The notes under the pieces are model-generated. The model saw only the letters and a program-made list of their open reading frames with translations, did no database searches and was not told the origin of the DNA. A stretch of DNA of 64,000 bases, taken from NCBI RefSeq assembly GCF_000283155.1, contig NW_004454266.1:1216200-1280199 (forward strand), given 5' to 3'. This document shows positions 10,840 through 21,779 of this stretch, piece after piece (the first letter of the stretch is position 1; each line of letters begins with the position of its first letter). Position numbers and translations under genes: made by a program. This DNA comes from Ceratotherium simum simum (lineage: Eukaryota; Chordata; Mammalia; Perissodactyla; Rhinocerotidae).

Positions 10840-13600
10840 GAATCAAAATATATCCCTAGGGTTTGGGTGAACATATCTGGAACAACCTCCCACATCAGCA
10901 CTAAATGTCTATGAGGACCCATGTTTTTGTTTAAAAATGTATGCAACTTCCACAACATAATACATTCATGTTTATTCCAATACGAAATAATAGTCTCAAT
11001 GTTCAATTATTTTTAAATTTATCTAGACGTTTAAGCAAAATTAGCAAACCCAAGGTGATGTAGCATTTTTATATAATGACCTCAAATACCCTCTGAGAAT
11101 TATAACACACAACTTCTGAGAAGTACAGTGCTTTAATAGAATGAATAAATTAAAACTATAAACATTTTTTTCTTAATATATTTTAGGTTATATTTTATAT
11201 GATATTGATATGAGGTTCCATGTAAAAATTAATCGTGAATTGTGGGAAACACTGTGATCAAAATTTTTTTAATATTTAAGATATTTTTCCAGATTACATT
11301 AGAATTGAGGAAACAGACTCTCTTTCTCCTGTATAACCAAGGGCTTTCTTTCTTCCAAAAGCTTTTTCCCCATCTTCCAGCTTCATCTGCCTCATGATTG
11401 AGCTACAGAAAGTAGAAGTGCTTGGTGTACTTCATTGGCAGGAAGTGGAGCTTTGCACTGTTCCTTTTAGAAGGAGGAGGGGGAGGGTTGCAGGAATCCT
11501 TGGGGAAAAAAAAGTATTTACTGAACATTTATCATTTCCAAAGCATGATAGAGAAGTCTGAAGAAATATGAGAAATTACAAGTATGAGTATTACATGGGC
11601 TTGGGAAGGACTTATATTGAAAAGCAATGCACTTGATGAAATGGTCAAATAGGCCCATATGGGGAGAAGGCACCACACGTGGTTGGGGTTAACCAGTGTT
11701 GTCAAACAAACAAGTTTTAAAATACAGTTGAATATGCTGAGTTGGAAAAGACCAGGATTCATGCTGGCATATGGGGAGAAAGGAGAAGTTCATATGAAAT
11801 ATCCTATGGCATGTGGTAATCTCAATTTCCTAAAGTATTTTATCTTTTGGTGGAGATTTTACACGTCTTGTATTATATCCTATGTTCAATATTTGTAATT
11901 CTAAAGTTTTATAATTTTTGCCAGTGTTTAACTCAGGTAGATCAATAATGTTCCCAGTCATATACCAATTTAATTCAGATCCTTGAATTCACACTGTCAG
12001 TGTATTTACTCACCAAAATTGAGCAACCTGATGAAACAAACTGAAGGATTTTAAGAAAATTGTTCATGTTTATCAAGACCTTAGAGTATACCTTATTAAG
12101 GGACTCCGGTCCATTATTTAGGAATAACTAAGAGAACCAGAATAAGTAAAAAAGATTAAATGTAATTATAGACAGATTGCACTTTGGAAATGATAAGTTT
12201 ATAAAGAAAGCTTGGAGATGTGTATTAAAAAGGAAAGAACAATAGAAATTATACTGATGCTGCAGAAGGAGTGCTTAGTTCATGGTTTCATAAATAATCA
12301 AATAGAAAATAACATAAAGCTCTATGAATTTAGAATTAAATTTTTATTATTTAGATTTGTTTTATGGGACACAGCTACAATATTAAATATTAAATTCAAT
12401 GTCTTGTGAGGAGAATAATTTCACACAACTTTGAATTAAGGCAAGTGTTAGTATCCCTATTTGGTGGCAAAAAAAATTATAATCAAAGATAGTAAGTGGT
12501 TTTCCCCAAAAGCACACAGCTTGTACATCACTCTGTTGATGGGGCTACATATGCCCATTAATGAAGAATGAGATTTGATTTGCATTTCAGGCAATGACAT
12601 TGAGGTTTTGCTGAACTCACTCTATTTTGTTTAGGCATCTTTGACTAATATGTATTTGTGAGGTGGTTTATAGCCAGGGGCTATAAAACATTTTTTAAAA
12701 AATAAAGCTAATAGATCAACCAAGGCTTTGAATTCAACATGATATTCTCATAATCCCCACACTGAAATAGGACTAACTTACCCTGTCAAGTGGTGAAGGA
12801 ATTTATCTTGTCAAACTTGTAAATCACTAGTAAGTTTTCTTGAGTTAGAATATTTTTTTGCCTGAGGTTTTTCCACCACTGTTCACTGTCCAAAGTATCC
12901 CACTGTTTTCTCTCTTCTTCTAGAGTAAGTTCTATTCGTATTGATCGTGACCTTATTGTTGTTTTTCACTACTGCATAAGACTGACTAAAGTTAATGGCA
13001 AAAATAATTTATATTTAAAATCTCTGTCACTAAATTTTTAAAATGGATTTCCCTTTGCATATTTCTATATTATGTGCCTTTGACCTAAATGTCTCTTGAT
13101 TTCATTTGCTTCTGAGGCCTTAAAAAAGCCCTTGCTGGATGATATAATTGGACATTGAATGTTGGAAAAGGACTAAATGCTGTCAATACATGTTGATTAA
13201 AGTCAACTCAGGATAGTAGTGGCATGTTTCTTTTAAAAGATGGGGTTATTTTCAATTTACTTGGGATTCATTTAAAAATAATTTATGCCAAATATGTTTT
13301 CTAAACTTTCTAAATATCTTTTCTCTAGCTATTGCACCAGTTTTCTCCCTGAAACTAAATTAACTAGTGGTTAGGTGAGGGAGAAAAGTGACATGAGTCG
13401 GTAGGATTCAATATTTTAAAATAGATATTTTCACAAGTGCAAAGTGCTATGTAGAGATCACCAAGAATTGATTGTTTCTTTCTCGGTCCTGTTCCACTTG
13501 TGAACATTATGACACTTGATACCCTGTTCTTTCATCACTTCCATGTCTATCTGACATCTGCTTTGAAAGGCAAAGACATCCTTTCTTCTTAGGTCTTCTT
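10840..13600. other. Unassigned 3' flank of OR gene A
   Basis: About 2.8 kb with no supported gene. A weak MIR-like stretch may lie near 12435-12600. A purine-rich patch with G-runs sits at 11470-11490. No clear polyadenylation signal for the minus-strand receptor was found in the first 600 bases downstream of its stop. Confidence 0.4.
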
Positions 13601-13608
13601 TTCAGAGA

Positions 13609-14694
13609 TCATCTTGTCTTGACCCAAAACTCCTTAGTCAGTGCCCTTCTCAGTGCAGCTTTCACATCCTTGTTCCTCAGTGTATAGATAAATGGACTGA
13701 GTGTAGGTGTAACAATTCCATAGAAGAGAGCCATGATCTTCCCCCTGTCATGAGAATAGCTAGAGGGAGGCTGGACATACATACTGATGGCTGTAAAGTA
13801 GAAGAGGGAGACCACCAGCAAATGTGAAGCACAGGTATTAAAGGCCTTCCAGTGACTTTCAGCAGACCGGATTCTCATTACTGTCTGAGCAATGAACACA
13901 TAAGTGCCCAGGATGAGAGTGAGGGGCACCAGAAGTAGCAAAGCCCCTAGCACATTGAGCTCAGCTTCATTTATACGAGTATCAGTACAAGCTAGTTTCA
14001 AAAGAACAGGAACTTCACAGAAGAAATGATCCATCACCCTCTGTCCACATCTTGGGGCCAACACTGTGAGAGTAGACTGGACAAGGGAGTTAGCAAAACC
14101 ACTAGTCCAGGTCCCAGTGGCCATGTGGATGCAGCGCCTCTGGTTCATGATGACTGGGTAGTGAAGAGGCTTGCAAATAGCAACATAACGGTCGAAGGCC
14201 ATGATGGTTAGAAGTATACATTCAGTAGAACCCAAGACCAAGAAAATATAGAGTTGGGCAACACAGCCACCATAGCTAATGGTCTTTTCTGGTCCCTTAA
14301 GGTTGACTAGCATCTGTGGGACAGTGCTAGTAGTATAGCAGAGGTCCAGAAGAGAGAGATTCAAGACAAAAAAGTACATGGGACTATCAAGCTGGGGATC
14401 CAGGTGGGAAACTAGAATAATGGAGATATTTCCAAATAGGGCAAAGATGTAAGCCACCAGAAAGATTGCAAAGAGTGGTGTCTCCAGCCAGGGACAGTCG
14501 GAGAATCCCAATAAGGTAAAATCATCTAGTGAGCTCTGATTGTTGATCCACTCATTGGCACTGATAGGTGAAATTCCAGCTGAGATTTCTAAATACCCAC
14601 TGCTAGAGATGGGTATCAATGGGAAAAGGAAGCCACTGAGAATTAAGGACCAGAGATGCTGAGATGAAATATGCATTTTTGCTGTAATCTGCAT
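13609..14694 (-). CDS. Olfactory receptor, family-2-like (gene A), with atypical 5' end
   Basis: Class II odorant receptor, a seven-helix GPCR expected in the cilia of olfactory neurons and coupled to the olfactory G protein; its ligand is unknown. The full frame is 361 codons, but the receptor core is 315 residues (13609-14556), the normal family length. Core landmarks: N-glycosylation sequon NQS at 6-8, GN at 42-43, SPMYFF at 58-63, TM3 Cys98, MAFDRY at 119-124, ECL2 cysteines 170, 180 and 190, KAFNTCASHL at 237-246, and SPFIY at 287-291. The last motif should read NPxxY: the Asn codon is AGT (Ser). The expected initiator at core position 1 is AAT (Asn), and no in-frame Met precedes it in the core. 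The nearest in-frame ATGs are at 14676 and 14694, giving a 46-residue extension with a hydrophobic run (LWSLILSGFLFPLIPI). An in-frame TAG lies directly upstream of 14694. An acceptor-like tatcag ends at 14561. It may be an expressed gene with an odd start, or a recently disabled one. Most similar in wording to OR2B-type receptors; no symbol is assigned. Confidence 0.85.
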   Translation of the reverse strand: MQITAKMHISSQHLWSLILSGFLFPLIPISSSGYLEISAGISPISANEWINNQSSLDDFTLLGFSDCPWLETPLFAIFLVAYIFALFGNISIILVSHLDPQLDSPMYFFVLNLSLLDLCYTTSTVPQMLVNLKGPEKTISYGGCVAQLYIFLVLGSTECILLTIMAFDRYVAICKPLHYPVIMNQRRCIHMATGTWTSGFANSLVQSTLTVLAPRCGQRVMDHFFCEVPVLLKLACTDTRINEAELNVLGALLLLVPLTLILGTYVFIAQTVMRIRSAESHWKAFNTCASHLLVVSLFYFTAISMYVQPPSSYSHDRGKIMALFYGIVTPTLSPFIYTLRNKDVKAALRRALTKEFWVKTR

Positions 14695-14699
14695 CTATA

Positions 14700-15655
14700 T
14701 CCTGATTATGATAAGATGTGGAGCCAACATTGCCAATGTAATATTGAGAAAAGAATAAAGAAAACACCAGCAAAGTAGTTTAGAAATTTTGCTTACCTAC
14801 TAGGTGTCTTCTGGTTAGCAATCATTCCCTTTGGATTTTGTTGTCTTCTTCTCTGAGAATTTTCAATAGAACTACCAACAACCCTACATGTCATGAATAT
14901 TTAATGGAAACAGAATGTAGATTAAGACAGATTGGGAGAAGGCAGAGCTTCTCAAACACAGGTTGAACAAAGGACAAGAAGAAGGCAGGTGGATCAGCAG
15001 CTGAGGGGGAGCCAAGGCATCTTGGCATCTTCACCTTCCTCAAACTAACCCTGGTCAGAAACATAATTGGAACTGGGGCACTTCATAAAATTTGCACGAA
15101 GAAAGGTTGGAATGTCAGGACTCCTTCTACCCCTGCAAAGCATTAATGCTGATCCTATTCAGAAAACTTAAAAATAGGGGGAAGAAACAAAAAATTCAAA
15201 CAAGATAACGTACACTTGAAGCAATAAGGCCTTAGAATCTTCCTTGTAAAAATATATGGATAAGTTTGATGAAATTTTAACCTCTGAGTGAAATCACCAG
15301 AAAGAGTTTCAAATATCTACTTCTCTGAAATTGAAGCTGTATATAAATTTCTAACCTCTCAACGTATCATCAACACATAAATTGAAGCATTTCCTTCTCT
15401 CTCTTCTTTATTCTAATTTCTTACTCATTATTTATACTATTTCTGCCATCTGAGGTGCCTCTATCCTACTCTTCTCTCATCTAAATCACACAATTCCTTT
15501 ATGATATAATTTCTGAGGAATAACTCCAATGACTAATTTTTCCATTGTCTAAAATCCTAAATTTCCTTCGGTTTAATTCCCGTATTACAGCAAATTTGCC
15601 TAGTATTTTACTCTGCTTATTTTATAAAAGACATTTTTCTCCTTCCTTCAAATCC
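14700..15655. other. Unassigned 5' flank of OR gene A
   Basis: AT-rich sequence upstream of the minus-strand receptor. Any promoter and 5' non-coding exon of gene A would lie here or further right, but I see no element I can defend. Confidence 0.4.
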
Positions 15656-15657
15656 CA

Positions 15658-15835
15658 GTCATTCCATTTACCAGCTGTTTGATTTGGAGACATGCTTCAA
15701 TATTTTTGTGTTTCAATTTTCTCGTCTTTAAAAAGAGAATAATTATACTGAGCTCATAGGACTAAGTGGTATAATGTAAACGGTATACATAACTCAGTTC
15801 TTTTCATATGCTAATGATTGAATAACTATTAATAA
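15658..15835 (+). mobile_element. MIR SINE (diverged)
   Basis: The order of motifs fits a sense MIR: 'ttaccagctgtttgat', 'tttcaattttctcgtcttta', 'gagaataattatactgagct', 'cataggactaagtgg'. These match the MIR core ('accagctgtgtgacc', 'cagtttcctcatctgtaaa', 'ataataatacctacctcatagg') with heavy divergence. Confidence 0.65.
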
Positions 15836-18800
15836 TTATTATTTTTTCCTTATTTATGAAATCTCTAAAAATATTAGATTTGTCTTCTATTTGCACATCT
15901 ATACACAGTGTATAATGAGAGTGGTAACAAACATAATTAACAAATATCTACGGAGGGATAGTAAACATGATATGACTGCTAGGAAATCAGTGTAGGACCC
16001 TTTGATTACTTATTTTTCTGGTCCTCTTAGTTGGCCTTGCATTCCATTCTTCTTGTGCTACTAACTTAATAGGATTAGTAGACTTAATTGGCCAGGTCTA
16101 TTTTTTATGTTGGTGTCACTGAGTTATGAATTAGACAGTGTGGGAGAATGAATAACAGTGAGAAATAATGGGGACAAGTGCTTGTTTCACAGCCCAAACC
16201 TCAGAATCACTAAATCCAAAACTGAGCTCATTATCCATCCATCTCACACTTCTAATTTCTTTGTTTTATTTATAGAAAACACACGTCTTTTGGTACCCTG
16301 AACCTAATTATTTTCTTTGGATTGTAGTTGCCTATGTGTTGTCCAAGTTGTCAAGCTGAACAATTCTTCTTTAACATTGTCTCTCATATCTATCCATTAA
16401 ATCTACATCTATGCAAAAACCTTAAAGTAGACACATAGAAAATAGTTCAGTGTTCCATGGTCTTTAGCTTTCAAACTGGTCTTCCCACTTATAATTGTTC
16501 TGTCATCTTCAAAGCATCCCAGCATGAATGGAGAGTAGTCTTTCTTCAATTCAAATCTGATCATGTACATCTCAGCTCAAAATTCTTCAGAGGATCTCCA
16601 TATTCTAGCACATTACATTAAAATGCAATCTTAAACTCAAGGCCTCATATTATAATGGGTCAAACTATGTAGACACATCCACTAACCCAGCCAAACTTCT
16701 TACTTTCCCCTTTGTGTTTATGCTGATGTGAAATTCCACTTGTTGCTTCATATCCTGTAAGGATCATTTCAAGTACAAAATGTTCTAAAGTATTTCCCAT
16801 TTTCCTTCTTTACTAACCCCTCAGAGCATTTTATTTGTAATTCTCTCATGATACACTCCAGATTTTATTATATATATATGTATATGTATTTATATATATT
16901 ATATATACAGGTATATATGTATGCATTTATTTATTTTTGTTTCTGTACCTGGCCTATTTTCCTGACTAGATTGATTATATATTCTTTAAGCATAAGCATG
17001 TGACATGTAGAAGCAGATTATATGTTAAATGTCATAGATATTTACTACATTTTAATTAATTTGAATTCAATTGAAACCAGCAAGCACGAAACTCTTCCCT
17101 TTAGTGTTCTGATATGTGAGATGACATTAGCATCTTGATTTTATTATTTCTTTTCACTTATGACCTTAATTATTTTCACTGATATTTCATCACAACAGAA
17201 CCCAGATACATTATTTACTTTTCCATTCCAAGCCCAAGAAGCCAAAGCAGAGTTTAAATATGCCCTACTTTACTCTTCACACAGACATTTTAAAGATTTT
17301 ATTGCTAGCTCTCAAGATGATGTAACTAATCAACCAATAAATACATTTATTTTACTTCCTCAAAATCAATGGACTTTGAATATGTCACTTCATATGCTTG
17401 TGACTAGATTTGTTCACCTAGAGAATAAGAATCAAAATACTTGCATATAAACTCCACACTGCTTTCATGACAATTGGATAAGAACTTGCTTTGTGAATTA
17501 AAGACAAAAAACTATACAATATAATATATAATATAAAAAGAAATATAAGCAGTAACTTAAATATTAATAAGACAAGCTACATGGTAAAATTACATTGTGA
17601 TGATTCTGGAAATTTCCAGGTGCCTGCGGAAAATTAAGTTGATTATTTTCTTAAGACTTCTCCTTTTGTAAGCCCTATCTTTTCTTATCTCTACAATAAA
17701 ACTCTTTATTTAAAACTGGTCCTATTCAATTCCTCTTTTTCTCTGATTTCTTATCCTGTGATAGTGAGACTTTAGGAATAGAGCCTTGGAAATACCATTA
17801 GGTTTTGTATTATATTATATCCCCAAAGAAATGGGACAGATATCATCTACAGCTGATACAAGATTGTTATAGAAATAAAAAAAATAGTATTTTGATTCAA
17901 TGTTGAGAAACAATTTCGTCTTTATACATATTTCTGAACCAAATTCTGCTCAATCTGTTGCAGTCAAAGGAAGACCACTCCTGTGTTGCGGTATTACTTC
18001 CGGAAGGATGCCCCTTAAAGAGAATCCAAGTAATCCCTTGTCCAATTAGAATCCTAAAAGGGACAAGTGCAGAATTCATTCTATATGGATTATTTTCTTG
18101 CTAAAGATTCAGAATTTCATTACTTACCTGCCCTCAGATAATGTTTTTCTAGATATAAAGAAAGCCGACTTTCTCTTCCTACCTTTCAAAGATTACTGTC
18201 ATATCATTTTCATAATTTTTTTTTTCTACCAGGTCTCTCCAAATGGGCACAGCATGCTGTTAAGTTTCTGAGATAAGCTTGGACTGTTATGAATCAAATC
18301 AAATCACACACCTACTCCAGAGGAGCAATAAAGTTATTAAAGAAGAATATGTAGCAAATATCGTTGGTTTTCAGAATATATGACAGTATGCCTAAATATT
18401 GAAGATTTGTAAGAACCTAGAGGTAAAATGAGTAATGATGAAATGACAGCAATAAATTCAGAAAGTAAAGTTATGGGGGACAAAAAGGAGAAAGAAAAAG
18501 AGAATGAGAAAGAAAAAAGATAAATATATAAAGATAGTAATATTTTGTCTAGTATATTGTAGCTGCTTAAATAAGTATCAGTTGAATATGTGAATATAGA
18601 GAGAAAAAGAAAGACAATGGGAAATAAAGATTAAAGGGGTAAAACCAAATCCTGTAATTCAGTTTATTTGCCTGGAAAGGACTGTGGGGAGTTCTTGTCT
18701 TTCTGGCTGTACGGGGAAATTATGGGATTAGTAGGGCTTAATTTATCTGAATAGGAAGTTTAAGAAAATGCTGATGAGTCCCCAGAGGGTGAGAATCTGG

Positions 18801-19504
18801 AGTTGGGAAGACAGAAGAATCTGTGCCTCCCAAGCAAACGGAAGGTGCAAAGGAATGAAGGGGCAGCAGGGAAGAAGAATCTGACTACATGGCTTAAGAA
18901 AACACAGAGCCCACTATTTTAGATGTTTACATCCTAATACACCCTTTAACAACTTTGTAATCATGATTCTGATATAATATGTTAATAAGTCAGAATAAAA
19001 ACAATATTTAGCTGTTCATTTCACCTCTGATTCACTTTAGATACTCTTAATATTATTGTCTAAGGATCTTTGTTACAGTTTTAATGCCATGCTTTGTGTC
19101 TATTGGATTCTCTTCTTTTAAATTATCATAGATTTAAAAAATCTTTGATTTGTTTGAATGGTAAGCCTTTCAGGACTCAGTTGATTCCTACATAAAATCA
19201 ACATCAAAATCAACATCTTGTTATCCACAAACTTTTTGTAAGGCAAATACCTGTTTCAATCTAAAGAAGTAGCAAAAGGCACACCTAAAAATATTTAAAT
19301 GAAAATACAAGGTTCCAAAAGTAAATAACACTAATAGTAACATTTGTATTTTCCCATAGCTTTCTTCATAATAAAATAATGTGTAACAAGGATTTGCAAA
19401 TACCAGAATGTTTATATCAAACTTTCCACAAACATATATATATAATTTTATATGTGTATGTGTATACATATAATTGCATTTGTACATATATACAATCCTC
19501 CTCA
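15836..19504. other. Unassigned intergenic sequence
   Basis: AT-rich, with short low-complexity patches (TA-rich at 16868-16920; A/G-rich near 18478-18525). The frames at 17160-17450 and 17897-18079 show no recognisable domain, composition or homologous motif. I see nothing else to report. Confidence 0.4.
16868..16920. repeat. TA/TG-rich simple repeat
   Basis: Alternating 'tatata', 'tatgta' and 'tatatt' blocks form an imperfect AT microsatellite of about 50 bases. Confidence 0.8.
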
Positions 19505-19690
19505 CATGATTGTTTTGTTCTCATAACAATCCTCTAAAGTAAGAATGATTTTTTTTTTAATGATAGAAGAGAGGAAACTCAGGCACCAAGAGGTTACATG
19601 ACTTACCCAAGTATATAAATCCAGTAAATTCAGAAACAAAGATTTGAATAATATAAGATTTTGAATCCTAAATCAGTATACTTTTCATAA
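19505..19690 (-). mobile_element. MIR SINE, antisense
   Basis: The plus strand reads the MIR complement: 'ctcataacaatcctctaaag', then 'gaggaaactcaggcaccaag' (19572-19591), then 'aggttacatgacttacccaa'. These are the conserved antisense MIR blocks for 'gaggaaactgaggcacagag' and 'aagtaacttgcccaa'. Confidence 0.85.
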
Positions 19691-21105
19691 TTCCATTGTT
19701 CTTTCCTCAGAGAAAAATGTATGTGGCTGTGGAATCAACTTTTTTGAATTTTTAAAAAATTTTTACTTTGTAGTCCTACCTCTGAATGTTCCCTTTTTCC
19801 CACCTTATGAAGCAACCAATGACAAAGCAAGGTGACCTTTCATTTTGACTATCCTTCCCTCCCAAAACCCCTTCTGTATTTACCTTATGCTGGGTTGTAA
19901 TGCATCAGTTTGTATAGTATGTGACAAAGAGATGGGGAGTTATGGAAGACTGACCGGTGACCCAAACATAATACGCAGACACTGTTTGCTGTTTGGATTT
20001 CTTCTCAGTTCTGTAGAGTATCAACCAAGCTCCCTCTGACTTACTGAAGGGTCAACTTCAAGCGCTAACATCAATTTATGGCCATCCGTAGAATCCATAG
20101 ATCCACAGGGAGCTTTCCCATGAGTTTTTGTGTCATCACTGTCTTGGTCCCTTCCTTCTATTTAAGCCCCTGAGATTCAGCATAATTAACATCTGCTGCT
20201 GCCAACATGTCCAGGAGAGAAGAACCAGAGGGACTAGAAGGTGAGACAATCTCAAAAGCAATCAGGAAAATGTTTCTAACAAAATCCAAACTTTGGGCGC
20301 ACAAGTTTGCAGAGTCATCTCAGAGGAAACCACATCAATTCCACTAAAACTTGATTTTAATGGTTATTGAGATGATTTTTATAATATGAATTATGAAATA
20401 GTTAAAATTAGCCTTTACATATGCTTACTATTCTGAGAAAAATAAGACAATGTCATATAGTTACAAAAGTAGTCTTTCTAAAATATGATTTTTTTCATAT
20501 TTGCCCCCATAACAACTCCTCATTCTCACCTTGTACTTATATTTATTATATAAGATATTTCATAGACAGAAGATATATATTAATTCACTTGATAGTCATA
20601 GTGACTGTATAAATTAGGGGAATGCATTTTAATTATTCATATTTAGTTGATAACAATTCCATAACGTAGAAAAATCAAATAACTTGCCCCAAACCGCAGA
20701 CAGGTAGACCATGAACAAAACCAGTGCTTCCAAATTTGATCTACTTTTTCTTCCTTGAAGTTATTGAGCATTACTAATCCAGACTCCTCAGTTTAAAAGA
20801 CAAAATTGAAATTCAACATATGTTTTTTTCCCAATATTTTAACCATGGGCCCCCCATGACCAGTATGAAATGACCTCATTTCTCATCAACAGAGTGACTA
20901 ATTGTTTTTCAGAAAATTCACAAAGTCACAGAGCAAGAGCATATCAAGAAGAGGAAATCTTCACCCAAGTTGACCACACAACCAAAGATTCTCCTCCCCA
21001 TGTCACTAAAGAACTGGGAAGTGACCGAAACTTAAAAGTCAGACCCTCATCAGAGACAAGGGGTCCATTGTTCAGGAAGATCCAGTGTTAAAACCCCTTC
21101 CCCAC
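19691..21105. other. Unassigned intergenic sequence
   Basis: No supported gene. A weak antisense MIR-like stretch may lie at 20620-20745 ('aataacttgccccaaa'). The segment near 20160 has a TATA-like 'tatttaag' with no matching downstream transcription unit that I can identify. The frame at 20870-21091 matches nothing I recognise. Confidence 0.4.
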
Positions 21106-21168
21106 CTTACCATAAATGTTTAAAATCTTACCATAAATGTTTAAAACCTTACCCTAAATACTTAAAGC
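21106..21168. repeat. Three tandem 21-bp units
   Basis: Three consecutive 21-bp units: cttaccataaatgtttaaaa plus t (21106-21126), the same plus c (21127-21147), and a diverged third copy beginning cttaccctaaatacttaaa (21148-21168). Copies 1 and 2 differ only at the last base. Confidence 0.9.
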
Positions 21169-21779
21169 CCTCCAATCAAAACTTGCCCCATCAGTATTTC
21201 TGTATGCCAGCCAGTTTTCCAGCATGTTTTCCTTAACCTCTTAAGTTTCACCCCAAATCCTGAATCAAGAAGGCAGACCTGAGAGCATATCTTTTATCTC
21301 TGCTTGTAGATAGATCTCACACATAAAGCTATTTTTCTTTTCCCAAAAGCCGATGAGGTAATAATTGACTCCATAAATGCATCAGGGGGCAAGCCCTTGC
21401 TAGGTAACAGTATCTCCACTATATTAGCCTTTCTTTTTTTTTTTTCATAATACCTATGGAGTAGTAGAAAAAAATTATAGACATGAAACTGCAAGGAATG
21501 TTTATAAATACCAAATCTGTGATCTTGGACGAATAACTCCAAATCTCAGACTTTGTACTTCTTTATCATAAAAAATCTGGTTACTAAAATTCCTGAATTA
21601 ACTTGATCTCAAATTATCATATGAAATAACATTTTTGAAAGGATTTTATGTTGGGCTTCAGTAATAAACCCAAATGTACATGGAGATTTACTTTATCATA
21701 AAGGTAGAATTTCATATCATCAGGAGAACTTTTCAATAGAATGTGGTTGTGTCAACTGACTTAAAATCTGTGAAAAAAA

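Noticed and set aside
14026..14211. 61-codon plus-strand frame within OR gene A
   Set aside because: Antisense shadow of the receptor coding exon.
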